Positions 52,273-60,995 of a DNA stretch of 64,000 bases are shown here, in pieces (the stretch's first letter is position 1; the number at the start of each line of letters is the position of its first letter). Location: NCBI RefSeq assembly GCF_007954625.1, contig NZ_CP042420.1, positions 752,501-816,500 on the forward strand, given 5' to 3'. This stretch comes from Leuconostoc lactis. Lineage in GTDB: Bacteria; Bacillota; Bacilli; Lactobacillales; Lactobacillaceae. The translations under genes and the position numbers were made by a program. Below the pieces are notes generated by a model, which was given only the letters and a program-made list of their open reading frames with translations, was not told the origin of the DNA and did no database searches.

Positions 52273-52782
52273 ATGGAAATTAATTTAGTTCTAGCACCTG
52301 AACAATCGCCAGCTACATTACTAGAGATGCAGGCTGCGCATCCGCAAAATTTCTTTTATTTGGGGAAAGTGTCGCAACTATCCGGTACTAATCTTTTGAT
52401 TGTTGGTGAACCGGCATTAGTTCAGCAATTTAAGCGACCAATGCCTTTTAATAGTCGCGTCATTAATGGACAACTGCAGGGTAATTTTATTCATCAAATT
52501 GCGTTCCAAAGTAAAGAACATAACGATGAATTGATTGGTCAATTGGTGTCAGCCAATGCCATTTTGGCACAAAGTGCGGATGGTAAGTCTGAGTATATGT
52601 TATGGACTTTTTGGCCAGATCAAGCAACGCTTGTTGAATTTTTGGAAAGTGATACTTATAAGCAAATGCAACGACTAATGCGTAATGCTTATACGACAAC
52701 TTACGCTCATGTGATGTCAGAAGATCATCTCTCATTGATGCATAAAAAAGATGATGACAACAATCAAACACAAGGCGTTTAA
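52273..52782 (+). CDS. ABM (antibiotic biosynthesis monooxygenase-like) domain protein
   Basis: 169 residues. The C-terminal half, FIHQIAFQSKEHNDELIGQLVSANAILAQSADGKSEYMLWTFWPDQATLVEFLESDTYKQM as seen around residues 75-140, fits the dimeric ferredoxin-like ABM fold (helix, strand with YMLWTFW, helix). Family members include heme-degrading and quinol monooxygenases but many have unknown roles. AAAGGAG lies 9 bases before the ATG. It has a long structured leader and no neighbours in the same operon. Confidence 0.6.
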   Translation: MEINLVLAPEQSPATLLEMQAAHPQNFFYLGKVSQLSGTNLLIVGEPALVQQFKRPMPFNSRVINGQLQGNFIHQIAFQSKEHNDELIGQLVSANAILAQSADGKSEYMLWTFWPDQATLVEFLESDTYKQMQRLMRNAYTTTYAHVMSEDHLSLMHKKDDDNNQTQGV

Positions 52783-52791
52783 CATCGTTGC

Positions 52792-52820
52792 TTGCAATCT
52801 CTAAATTTATACGCTAGAAT
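52792..52820 (+). promoter_or_regulatory. Promoter of the thiamine operon
   Basis: TTGCAA (52792-52797), 17-base spacer, TAGAAT (52815-52820), leading directly into the TPP riboswitch. Confidence 0.7.
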
Positions 52821-52839
52821 GATGTCATAATTAAATAAC

Positions 52840-52913
52840 ACGATCTGGGGTGCCAAGTTGGCTGAGAAATACCCATTGAACCTGATCGCGGTAATGCGCG
52901 CGAAGGGAGATTC
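52840..52913 (+). promoter_or_regulatory. TPP riboswitch (thi box)
   Basis: The conserved aptamer strings GGGGTGCC, GGCTGAGAAATACCCATTGA, ACCTGAT and GGTAATGCGCGCGAAGGGA appear in order with closing pairs ATCT/AGAT. It is followed by a transcription terminator (52956-53000) as expression platform, so thiamine pyrophosphate should reduce thiWMDE transcription. Confidence 0.96.
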
Positions 52914-52917
52914 ATTG

Positions 52918-52956
52918 ATGAAGACTAATAAGTGGGTTAAACCATACTTTTTATGA
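52918..52956 (+). CDS. Putative leader peptide between TPP riboswitch and terminator
   Basis: ATG 52918 is 8 bases after GAAGGGAG, which is the 3' strand of the aptamer. The ORF has 12 codons (MKTNKWVKPYFL) and its TGA ends at the first bases of the terminator stem. Translation is unproven. Confidence 0.3.
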   Translation: MKTNKWVKPYFL

Positions 52957-53000
52957 CCGTCACCTGTTTTTCCTGTGCGAAAAAAGGTGACGGTTTTTTA
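52956..53000 (+). terminator. Riboswitch-controlled terminator upstream of thiW
   Basis: Perfect 10-bp arms ACCGTCACCT (52956-52965) and AGGTGACGGT (52985-52994) followed by T-run. Confidence 0.9.
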
Positions 53001-53042
53001 TTTTTCTTGGTGATCAGCCCCAGCTCAGCAGAGGAGACGATT

Positions 53043-53567
53043 GTGGCAACGACGATAACAGCAGGGCTTGGTTCTAAGCGAACCGTACGAAAAATGGCGT
53101 TAGCAGGTGTGCTAACAGCCTTATCATTTGCGACATCTAGTGTCGTGGTGCTCCCCAATATGGCACCGTTTCAACATTTTTTTAATGTCATCACAGCGGT
53201 GTTGTTAGGGCCTTGGTATGCGATTGCCGTGGCGTTTTTGACCGGTAGTTTGCGGATGATTTTGGCAGGGCGTCCAATTTTGGCGATTGTTGGGGCTGTG
53301 ATTGGTGCGGGCTTGGCCGGTTTTTTATATCGCTGGACCGGCAAGTATAGTGCGGCGGTGATTGGTGAAGTGATTGGGACTGGGGTGATTTCAGCGATAG
53401 TGGCCGTGCCACTGATGAATGTACTATATCATGCCCATATACCAAGCCTTTTCTTTTATATCCCTTTCTTTGTACCCGCCGCAACTTTCGGGGCTGTGTT
53501 AGGCTACTTATTCTTAAAAGTGACCCAAAAAACTGGCCTATTGGGCCGTTTAATGGATCGTTTCTAA
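53043..53567 (+). CDS. thiW: ThiW, ECF-type thiamine-precursor (thiazole) transporter S component
   Basis: 174 residues from GTG 53043 with GAGGAG 6 bases upstream; the frame is open upstream across the terminator but that part is not protein-like. Five to six membrane helices; MALAGVLTALSFATSSVVVLPNMAPFQHFFNVITAVLLGPWYAIAVAF matches ThiW. It captures hydroxyethylthiazole for the shared ECF energising module, encoded elsewhere. First gene of the riboswitch-controlled salvage operon. Confidence 0.92.
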   Translation: MATTITAGLGSKRTVRKMALAGVLTALSFATSSVVVLPNMAPFQHFFNVITAVLLGPWYAIAVAFLTGSLRMILAGRPILAIVGAVIGAGLAGFLYRWTGKYSAAVIGEVIGTGVISAIVAVPLMNVLYHAHIPSLFFYIPFFVPAATFGAVLGYLFLKVTQKTGLLGRLMDRF

Positions 53568-53588
53568 ACAAAATGAACGAGGTTAATC

Positions 53589-54368
53589 ATGGATTTAAAA
53601 ACTTTAAAAACAACATCGCCTTTGGTGTTTAACTATGCCAACTATGTGACGCCCCAATTTGTGGCTAATGTTATCAACGTGGTTGGTGGTTCGCCAATTA
53701 TGGCCCGCGAGATTGCTGAATTTCCAGATTTAGTGAACGTCAGTGATGCCGTGGTGATTAATACAGGCACTTGGCGTCGGGCAGAATTACTGGAAACCAT
53801 TAAATTAGCGCAATTGGCTAACCAAGCCAAAAAAGTTGTGGTCTTGGACCCAGTGGCAGTTGGGATACCATCGCGTAGTGTGCCTGTTAAAGCGGTGATG
53901 ACAGATGCCAAAGTTGATATTATTCGCGGTAATGCAGCGGAAATTGCCTGGTTTGCTGGTATTGATTTTGCTAGTCAGGGCATTGATGCCACCGGTGATG
54001 GCGATTTACTCACGATTGCACAGCAGGCTGCCAAAAAAACTGGCGCCATCATTGCGATGAGTGGGGCCATGGACGTCGTGAGCGATGGGATGACAACGCA
54101 AACCATTGCCGTTGATGTCCCCTTATTGGCCACAAACGTGGGAACGGGCGATGCGCTTTCTGCTTTGATTGGTGCTTTTAACGGCGATGAGATATCAGTT
54201 ACCAATACGGTACGGGCCATGGCGATGATGAAGTTAGCTGGTGTTCAGGCTGCAAAAACAGTCACAACCCCTGGTTATTTTGTCAATCAAGTCTTAGATG
54301 AACTCTACTTATTGACAGCAGACGCATTAGAAACATTTGTGGCACAAGAGGTGAAAAATGGTCAATGA
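53589..54368 (+). CDS. thiM: Hydroxyethylthiazole kinase
   Basis: 259 residues, ThiM length. SPLVFNYANYVTPQFVANVINVVGGSPIMA has the family N-terminal signature (here Y-A-N-Y-V-T instead of the common I-T-N-x-V-T), VVLDPVAVGIPSRS and IRGNAAEIAWFAG follow, and the catalytic NVGTGDALSALIGAF holds the GTGD Asp. Phosphorylates hydroxyethylthiazole; overlaps thiD by 11 bases. Confidence 0.94.
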   Translation: MDLKTLKTTSPLVFNYANYVTPQFVANVINVVGGSPIMAREIAEFPDLVNVSDAVVINTGTWRRAELLETIKLAQLANQAKKVVVLDPVAVGIPSRSVPVKAVMTDAKVDIIRGNAAEIAWFAGIDFASQGIDATGDGDLLTIAQQAAKKTGAIIAMSGAMDVVSDGMTTQTIAVDVPLLATNVGTGDALSALIGAFNGDEISVTNTVRAMAMMKLAGVQAAKTVTTPGYFVNQVLDELYLLTADALETFVAQEVKNGQ

Positions 54369-55191
54369 AACCCCACAAGTCATGACAATTGCAGGTACTG
54401 ATTCTAGTGGTGGCGCGGGTATGACCGCTGATTTAAATACCTTTGCTGCACATGGCATTTATGGTGCGAATGTTGTCGTATCCGTGACTGCGCAAAATAC
54501 ATTGGGTGTCCAACACGTGCATATGCTACCCCAAGACATGGTGATGGCGCAACTCCAATCGGTAGCAGACGATTTGGCAATTCGCGCGGTAAAAACAGGG
54601 ATGCTCGGTGATGCAGCCACGGTTGAAACAGTCGCACAAGGACTACAGCAATTTGATTTTGGGCCGTTAATTTTAGACCCAGTGATGGTGGCTAAAGGTG
54701 GTGCCCAGTTACTTTCGGATGAAGCCGTGGCAACTGTGCGGACAACATTGATGCCGTTAGCCACTTTAATTACCCCAAATATTCCTGAAGCTGAGGTTTT
54801 AACTGGTCTCACAATTCAATCGCCAAGTGACATCATGGCAGCAGCTGACAGGTTGCATAGTTTTGGAACGAAAAATATTTTAATTAAAGGTGGCCATGGC
54901 AATGCGCGTAAGGTGACAGACTATGTGCGCTTAGAAAATGGCGAACATTTTTGGTTGCAAACAACACGGTTTGATACGCCCAGAACCCATGGCACTGGCG
55001 ATACAATTTCAGCAGCAATTACTGCCCAACTAGGGTTGGGCGTGACGCTGAAAACAGCGATTATTCATGCCAAAGCGTATGTCGATGCCACAATTCGTGA
55101 TGGTATTGCAGTCGGTCATGGGCATGGGCCATTGAACCATTTTCCAAAAGTGACGGCTGAGAATCAGCCGGAGGTGTATGATGACATTTGA
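54358..55191 (+). CDS. thiD: Hydroxymethylpyrimidine/phosphomethylpyrimidine kinase
   Basis: 277 residues. MTIAGTDSSGGAGMTADLNTF is the PfkB-type ThiD start, VKTGMLGDAATVE, LDPVMVAKGGAQLL, TPNIPEAEVL and the catalytic THGTGDTISAAI follow. Phosphorylates HMP twice. It has a 14-base overlap with thiE. Confidence 0.95.
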   Translation: MVNETPQVMTIAGTDSSGGAGMTADLNTFAAHGIYGANVVVSVTAQNTLGVQHVHMLPQDMVMAQLQSVADDLAIRAVKTGMLGDAATVETVAQGLQQFDFGPLILDPVMVAKGGAQLLSDEAVATVRTTLMPLATLITPNIPEAEVLTGLTIQSPSDIMAAADRLHSFGTKNILIKGGHGNARKVTDYVRLENGEHFWLQTTRFDTPRTHGTGDTISAAITAQLGLGVTLKTAIIHAKAYVDATIRDGIAVGHGHGPLNHFPKVTAENQPEVYDDI

Positions 55192-55834
55192 CCCAACAGT
55201 ATTAGCACGCTATTTTGTCTGTGGCACACAAGACGTGGCCAATGAGATAGTTTTTTGGGATGTGTTGACCCAAGCACTACAGTCAGGCATTACGCTGTTC
55301 CAATATCGGGAAAAAGGGCCTGGTGCTTTGACGGGGAATGATAAATTACGGGTGGCACAGCAGGTGCGTGAGTTAACCCGGCAATACGATGTACCGTTAA
55401 TCATCGATGATGATGTGGCTTTGGCGTATGTCGTTCATGCGGATGGGGTGCATTTTGGGCAGGGAGATGGTGAGCCAGTTGAAAATATCCAAGCTGCCGG
55501 TGACCTTGTGGTTGGTATTTCGGTATCTAATCAGCAAGAATATGCGCGAATTGCGCACCTAGCCGGTATTGATCATATCGGCATTGGTCCTGTTTATCCA
55601 ACAACTAGTAAGGCTGATGCCAAACCGGCTATTGGCGTTACGGGATTACAGACATTAGTGGCGACAAGCCAGTGGCCAAGTGTGGCCATTGGTGGGATTC
55701 AAGCAGATAACCTAGCTGATGTCTTAGCAACTGGTGTTGCCGGTGCGGCGGTAATTAGTATGATTAGTCAGAGTCAAGATATTGCAGCAACGCTGGCATT
55801 TTGGCAACAACTCACCACAAAAAAAGAGACATAA
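55178..55834 (+). CDS. thiE: Thiamine-phosphate synthase
   Basis: 218 residues, TIM barrel. LFQYREKGPGALTG, LIIDDDVALAYVVHADGVHFGQGDG, VGISVSNQQEYARIAHLAGIDHIGIGPVYPTTSKADA and PSVAIGGIQADNLADVLATGVAGAAVISMI are ThiE signatures. Joins HMP-PP and thiazole-P. With no thiC or thiG here the operon supports salvage, not de novo synthesis. Confidence 0.96.
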   Translation: MMTFDPTVLARYFVCGTQDVANEIVFWDVLTQALQSGITLFQYREKGPGALTGNDKLRVAQQVRELTRQYDVPLIIDDDVALAYVVHADGVHFGQGDGEPVENIQAAGDLVVGISVSNQQEYARIAHLAGIDHIGIGPVYPTTSKADAKPAIGVTGLQTLVATSQWPSVAIGGIQADNLADVLATGVAGAAVISMISQSQDIAATLAFWQQLTTKKET

Positions 55835-55847
55835 GGCTCTTTTTTTA
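55819..55847. terminator. Bidirectional terminator between thiE and pepF
   Basis: AAAAAGAG ... CTCTTTTT stem with short loop, A-run and T-run; overlaps both gene ends. Confidence 0.7.
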
Positions 55848-57644
55848 AACGAATTGTTCTGATAGTTGAAGGAATTCATCGATATCTTGCTTAATTAAGT
55901 CAGCCCCAGCTTGCCAGAAGTCAGGTTGCGTCAAATCAACATCGAGATGCTTTTTGGCAAGTTCTTCAGCGGTCATATTAGCCGTATCTCGTAGCAATGC
56001 GATATATTTATCTTCAAAATTAGCTCCATCTTGTTGGGCACGCGCGTAAATACCCGCTGAGAAGAGATAACCGAAGGTATAAGGGAAGTTATAGAATGGG
56101 ACAGAATCAATGAAGAAGTGGAGTTTTGATGACCAGAAGTGAGGATGGCGCACCTCTAACATGCCATCAAAAGCAGCTTCTTGCGCAGCATCCATTAATT
56201 CGTTCAAACGTTGTGGCGTCACAACCCCGTTTTGACGTTCGGTATAAAAAGCGTCTTCAAATAGGAAGCGCGCATGGATATTTAAAAACATCGCAATCGG
56301 ATTGGTCATTTTAGCATCTAACAGTACCAGCTTTTCAGCGTCAGACTTTGCACCGCGAACATTGGCATCATTGACAATGAGTTCAGCGAACGTGGATGCC
56401 GTTTCGGCTACGTTCATGGCATAGGCATCGCGCCAAAGTGGTAGGTCAACAAGTTGTGCCGAGTGGAAGGCGTGTCCCAACTCATGGGCAATTGTCGCCG
56501 CATCATTAACAGAGCCCGTATACGTTAAGAAAATACGTGATTCATGTAAGTCAGGAACAGATTCCATGTAACCGCCGGGTTGTTTACCTGGTCGGTTCTC
56601 CGCTTCAATCCAGCGTTTATCAAAAGCCATTTTAGCAAAATCAGCCATTTTAGGTGAAAATTTTCCGAATTGTTCAATAATGAAAGCTGCGGCATCATCA
56701 TAAGACACGTCGGTTGGTTGGTAATCGCCAACATGCGTTAAAGGCGCAACTTGGTCTTGCCAGCCGAGCTTTTCAAGACCCAAAAGTTGCTTCTTTCGTT
56801 CAAAGTAGGGTTTAAACATCGCCTTGTTGGCATCCACGACGGCCCACATCGCATCCAAAGTGGCCTGTGACATACGGTTCATTTCGAGTGGTTGTTCAAG
56901 ATGTGACTGGTAGCCATGAGCCTTTTGGTTCGTTAAACGGAAACCGGCTAAATGATTGAGCGTATCGGCGGTGAGATTTTCGGCACTGGCCCACATTTTT
57001 TCGTAGCTCGCCATAATGTTGGCACGTGTTTCGTTGTTAGGTTCACCATCTAACATGTTCAAGGCTTGACCAGCAGAAATTTGTCGCTTTTGGCCATCTT
57101 CGGCATCCGTATAAGTTAGGGATAGACCAGCCGAAATCGTATCATAATGTTGGGACCAAGCTTGTTGCCCATCTAAATCAAATTGATTAATTAAGGCTTC
57201 GGTGTGATCATCTAGTAAGCGCTTGGCATCAGTGCGTAGCTCGGTGAGATAGAATTGAATGGGACGCAAACGTTCTGTTGCCAGAGCATCTGCAAATTCA
57301 GTGTCATCAAGTTGCAATAACAGTTTTTTAAATTGATTCATAGGTGCCGCAAAAGCGACAAAGAGTTGCCCAAGTTTGTCAAAATGAGGGCCGTAAGCAC
57401 TGTTACCGTAATCAACTGATGCCCAACCATTAATGAAAATACTAATCGTCCCTAAGCCAGAACCGATTTTTTGTGCTAAATCAGACAAATCAGCAATCGT
57501 CTCGGCAGATGGCTGGGCTTGAGCGACCTGTTGTGCAAAGATTTGAATATCTTGCGCAACAGCCTGGTACTTGTTTGCCAGTTCTGGAGACGTAATGCCG
57601 CCGGGATAAATACTGTCTAAATCCCATGTCTGTGAATACACCAT
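55845..57644 (-). CDS. pepF: Oligoendopeptidase F (M3 family)
   Basis: 599 residues from ATG at 57644 (AGAGGT upstream), the normal PepF length; the frame stays open further upstream but that part overlaps the divergent hydrolase gene. Zinc motif ATIAHELGHAFHS with H387, E388, H391; the second region ARFLFEDAFYTERQNG and the C-terminal HFWSSKLHFFIDSVPFYNFPYTFGYLFSAGIY are characteristic. Cytoplasmic cleavage of peptides of about 7-17 residues. Confidence 0.95.
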   Translation of the reverse strand: MVYSQTWDLDSIYPGGITSPELANKYQAVAQDIQIFAQQVAQAQPSAETIADLSDLAQKIGSGLGTISIFINGWASVDYGNSAYGPHFDKLGQLFVAFAAPMNQFKKLLLQLDDTEFADALATERLRPIQFYLTELRTDAKRLLDDHTEALINQFDLDGQQAWSQHYDTISAGLSLTYTDAEDGQKRQISAGQALNMLDGEPNNETRANIMASYEKMWASAENLTADTLNHLAGFRLTNQKAHGYQSHLEQPLEMNRMSQATLDAMWAVVDANKAMFKPYFERKKQLLGLEKLGWQDQVAPLTHVGDYQPTDVSYDDAAAFIIEQFGKFSPKMADFAKMAFDKRWIEAENRPGKQPGGYMESVPDLHESRIFLTYTGSVNDAATIAHELGHAFHSAQLVDLPLWRDAYAMNVAETASTFAELIVNDANVRGAKSDAEKLVLLDAKMTNPIAMFLNIHARFLFEDAFYTERQNGVVTPQRLNELMDAAQEAAFDGMLEVRHPHFWSSKLHFFIDSVPFYNFPYTFGYLFSAGIYARAQQDGANFEDKYIALLRDTANMTAEELAKKHLDVDLTQPDFWQAGADLIKQDIDEFLQLSEQFV

Positions 57645-57807
57645 GTGAATACCTCTTTTATGATTTTCTTTCAAGTATACCATTTTATCATTTAAACATT
57701 GCAACATGATGAAAAAATTATCATGAAGTGACGTGAAAATAATAGAAAAATTGTTTGCGGGGATGTCGGCGGTAGTGTAAAATTGTTGTTTTAAGGGGTA
57801 AACAACT

Positions 57808-58737
57808 ATGCAAAACTTAGTCAAATGGCTACTCGGCTTTGTATTGGTGATGATTGTGATTTTGGTAGTCGCCGGACAATATTTTTTCCACGTCGCCCAA
57901 GTGCGGGATCCAAAATCGCATCAGCCGGATGCATTACGTCAAAAAGATGATCCACTGTATCGCTATGAACATGCTTTTTTAGCACGTGACAAGCAAGTCT
58001 GGTATGAAACCACTGCTGACGGGCTTAAGCTTGATGCTTGGTATGTCCCAGCGGCACAAAAAACCAATAAAACGGCCATTTTGGCACATGGTTGGCATAA
58101 TAATAAAACGACCATGGCGATTTATGGTGAATTATTCCATGAGTTAGGCTACAACGTGTTAATTCCAGATAACCGCGCGCACGGGCAATCACAAGGTAAA
58201 ATCATTGGCTATGGTTGGCGTGATCGGCGTGACTATATCCAATGGTTGAACCAAATCATTGCCCGCAATGGCCAAGATTCAGATATTGTCATGTATGGGA
58301 TGAGCATGGGTGCGGCCACGGTCTTATCCACTTCTGGTGAGGCTGACTTGCCTAAGCAAGTCAAGGCCGTGATTGCTGATTCGTCGTATACAAGTTTACT
58401 GGAGGAAATCAAACACGAAGCCGGTGAAATGTATCATTTACCGTGGTTCCCACTGGTAAATGTTGTTTCCGGTATTTCTAAGTTACGCGCCGGTTACTTT
58501 TATGCGGAGGCTAGTCCGCTTAAGCAAGTGGCTAAAAGCAAGACGCCGACGTTCTTGATTCATGGCGACGCGGATACGTTTGTCCCAACCAAAATGGTCT
58601 ATCCATTGTACGAGGCCCTCAAGGTACCAAAAGCACTTTGGGTCACTTCTGGTTCAAAGCATGTGCAAAGTTTCCACGATCACCCACAGGCCTATCGTGA
58701 TAAGATTCAAGCTTTCTTAGCGCAGTATGATCAATAA
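57808..58737 (+). CDS. Alpha/beta hydrolase with N-terminal membrane anchor
   Basis: 309 residues. One N-terminal helix (VKWLLGFVLVMIVILVVAGQYFF), then an alpha/beta fold with AILAHGWHNNKTTM (oxyanion), nucleophile elbow VMYGMSMGAATV (G-M-S-M-G), Asp in IHGDADTFVP and the catalytic His near SKHVQSFHDHP. The extracellular or membrane-attached enzyme resembles YqkD/Bem46-type proteins of lactic acid bacteria; substrate unknown. AAGGGG precedes the ATG. Confidence 0.88.
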   Translation: MQNLVKWLLGFVLVMIVILVVAGQYFFHVAQVRDPKSHQPDALRQKDDPLYRYEHAFLARDKQVWYETTADGLKLDAWYVPAAQKTNKTAILAHGWHNNKTTMAIYGELFHELGYNVLIPDNRAHGQSQGKIIGYGWRDRRDYIQWLNQIIARNGQDSDIVMYGMSMGAATVLSTSGEADLPKQVKAVIADSSYTSLLEEIKHEAGEMYHLPWFPLVNVVSGISKLRAGYFYAEASPLKQVAKSKTPTFLIHGDADTFVPTKMVYPLYEALKVPKALWVTSGSKHVQSFHDHPQAYRDKIQAFLAQYDQ

Positions 58738-58740
58738 TTT

Positions 58741-58780
58741 AAAAAACACCAGTCTATCGCCGATAGACTGGTGTTTTTTA
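58741..58780 (+). terminator. Terminator after the alpha/beta hydrolase
   Basis: AAAAAACACCAGTCTATCG / CGATAGACTGGTGTTTTTT stem with CC loop; very stable. Confidence 0.9.
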
Positions 58781-58890
58781 TCAAATGGCTTTATGGACAT
58801 GATATAATAATGGAGATAAAATGAGGAAATGATGATGATATGATATCATCATCAAATGCAACAAATAAGTTCACAAAGGATAAAATCAGC

Positions 58891-59706
58891 ATGTCAGAAG
58901 TGGTTGATCAAGCGCCAATAGCCAAGCAGTGGCGGCGTGTCGTTGTTAAAGTGGGCACGAGTAGTATTGTCGATGCGGCCGGTGAAATTAAATATCCTGT
59001 CATCAACCGGTTAGCCCAAACCTTAACCCAGCTCGAACAAACTGGGTATGAGGTGATTTTAGTGACATCTGGTGCCATTGGTGTGGCCCTCAAACAAATG
59101 CATCAAACAAAACGCCCAACAGAAATTCCAGCCCAGCAGGCCTTAGCCGCGATTGGTCAAAGTTATTTGATGGCGATTTATAATCAAAGTTTTGCGTTTT
59201 ATCAGCAACACGTGGGTCAAGTCCTGTTGACTTATGATGTGTTTCATAACAAGCAAATGTTACGCCATACCATCGATGCCATTGCGGCCATGTTGCAGCA
59301 GCGTGTGATTCCAATCATCAACGAAAATGATGTGATTGCTGTCGATGAGTTGGATCACCAACATTCATTTGGCGATAATGACCGCCTTGCCGCCATGGTA
59401 ACGCATGAGACGAATGCTGATGCGTTGATTGTCTTAAGCGATATCGATGCACTGTATACGGCCAATCCGCACGTTGACCCAACAGCACAACCCATTCCGT
59501 TGGTAACCGCGGTGACGGATAGTCTACGCGCCGGTGCACGGGGATCGTCAACGCTTGGGACAGGTGGGATGGCCACCAAGTTAGTGGCAGCCGATTATTT
59601 GTTGCAGCATGGGCGACAAATGGTATTGATTAATGGCGAAAATCCGGCTACGATTTTAGAAGTCTTAGCGGGCGAGCCAGTTGGCACATTGTTTAAGGGG
59701 GAATAA
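58891..59706 (+). CDS. proB: Glutamate 5-kinase
   Basis: 271 residues from ATG 58891 (AAAGGA upstream; an in-frame ATG at 58840 is less likely). AAK fold: RVVVKVGTSSIV, ILVTSGAIGVALKQM, IPIINENDVIAVDEL, FGDNDRLAAMV and GTGGMATKLVAADYL are ProB hallmarks. The C-terminal PUA domain found in many bacteria is absent, as usual for lactic acid bacteria. Phosphorylates glutamate for proline synthesis; proA follows after 5 bases. Confidence 0.95.
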   Translation: MSEVVDQAPIAKQWRRVVVKVGTSSIVDAAGEIKYPVINRLAQTLTQLEQTGYEVILVTSGAIGVALKQMHQTKRPTEIPAQQALAAIGQSYLMAIYNQSFAFYQQHVGQVLLTYDVFHNKQMLRHTIDAIAAMLQQRVIPIINENDVIAVDELDHQHSFGDNDRLAAMVTHETNADALIVLSDIDALYTANPHVDPTAQPIPLVTAVTDSLRAGARGSSTLGTGGMATKLVAADYLLQHGRQMVLINGENPATILEVLAGEPVGTLFKGE

Positions 59707-59711
59707 ATCAG

Positions 59712-60959
59712 ATGGCATTAAGTGTACAAGAAATGGGGCAACGTGCCAAAAAGGCCACAGCACAAGTTGCGGGGTTGTCTTTGGCGACCCGAAACGCCTT
59801 ACTTAAAAATATGGGTGCCGCCTTGTTGATGCGCCAAGACGAAATTATCGCAGCCAATCAACAAGATTTGGCCGAGTACGGGGCGAGTTTGAGTCGGCCG
59901 ATGCAAAAGCGATTGACACTGGATTCAGACGCCTTAACGGCGATTGCTGAGTCGTTGGTTGCCGTTGCTACCTTGCCAGATCCGCTCGCTGGTCCTTATG
60001 ACACGTGGGAAAATCATGCGGGTTTGAAGATTGTGAAAAAAATTGTGCCGTTGGGCGTGGTGGCGATGATTTATGAAGCACGGCCCAATGTCACCGTGGA
60101 TGCGGCTGCCTTAGCTTTGAAGTCGGGCAATGCTGTCATTTTGCGTGGCGGTAAAGAGGCGATTCACAGTAATACAGTGCTAGCCACGATTTTACGGGAT
60201 GTGCTGATTGATCAAAACTTAAACCCAGATATTATCCAACTTATCACAGATACCACCCACGAATCAGTTAACACGCTACTACATATGCGTGAGGCCATTG
60301 ACGTTTTGATTCCACGGGGCTCAGCTGCTTTCATTGATTATGTGGTGGCCAATGCGACCGTCCCTGTGATTGAAACCGGTGCGGGTAACACGCATATTTT
60401 TGTGGATGCCTCTGCTGATCAAGCCGCTGCTTTACGGATTATTCATAATGCGAAAACGCAAAAACCAGCTGTTTGTAACGCGGCTGAAAAACTATTAATC
60501 CATGAAGCGATTGCTCAAGAATTTTTACCAAAAATTGCGGATGATTTAATTGCCGCACGGGTGGCGTTGCGCGGTGATCAAGCCAGTTTGGGGATTGATG
60601 GCCGCCTTACCCCAGCCAGTGACGCTGACTGGGATACGGAATATAATGATTTGGTGATGGGCATTAAGATTGTGCCGGACGTCACGGCGGCGATTAATTG
60701 GGTGAACGCGCATACGACACATCATTCAGAGACCATCATTAGCCAAGACTCTGATAACATTGCGGCATTTATGAACCAAGTCGATGCGGCAGTGGTTTAT
60801 CAAAACGCTTCTAGTCGCTTCACTGATGGGTTTGAATTTGGTTTTGGGGCAGAGATTGGGATTTCAACGCAGAAGTTACACGCACGGGGACCAATGGGTT
60901 TGCCGGCCTTGACGACAATCAAATACGAAGTCTTTGGCGATGGCCAAATTCGGGCATAA
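59712..60959 (+). CDS. proA: Gamma-glutamyl phosphate reductase
   Basis: 415 residues, ProA length. VPLGVVAMIYEARPNVTVDAAALALKSGNAVILRGGKEA (NADP region), NAKTQKPAVCNAAEKLL with the catalytic Cys, and ENASSRFTDG-like NASSRFTDGFEFGFGAEIGIS and RGPMGLPALTTIKY at the end. Second step of proline biosynthesis; cotranscribed with proB. Confidence 0.96.
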   Translation: MALSVQEMGQRAKKATAQVAGLSLATRNALLKNMGAALLMRQDEIIAANQQDLAEYGASLSRPMQKRLTLDSDALTAIAESLVAVATLPDPLAGPYDTWENHAGLKIVKKIVPLGVVAMIYEARPNVTVDAAALALKSGNAVILRGGKEAIHSNTVLATILRDVLIDQNLNPDIIQLITDTTHESVNTLLHMREAIDVLIPRGSAAFIDYVVANATVPVIETGAGNTHIFVDASADQAAALRIIHNAKTQKPAVCNAAEKLLIHEAIAQEFLPKIADDLIAARVALRGDQASLGIDGRLTPASDADWDTEYNDLVMGIKIVPDVTAAINWVNAHTTHHSETIISQDSDNIAAFMNQVDAAVVYQNASSRFTDGFEFGFGAEIGISTQKLHARGPMGLPALTTIKYEVFGDGQIRA

Positions 60960-60993
60960 AAAAAGTGTTGCAGTCATCCTGCAACACTTTTTT
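60959..60993. terminator. Bidirectional terminator between proA and the nucleoside hydrolase
   Basis: AAAAAGTGTTGCAG / CTGCAACACTTTTT stem, A-run and T-run on both sides. Confidence 0.9.
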
Positions 60994-60995
60994 GT

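Noticed and set aside
52840-53000. Possible T-box for the thiamine operon
   Set aside because: The thi-box consensus is complete and no T-box core is present.
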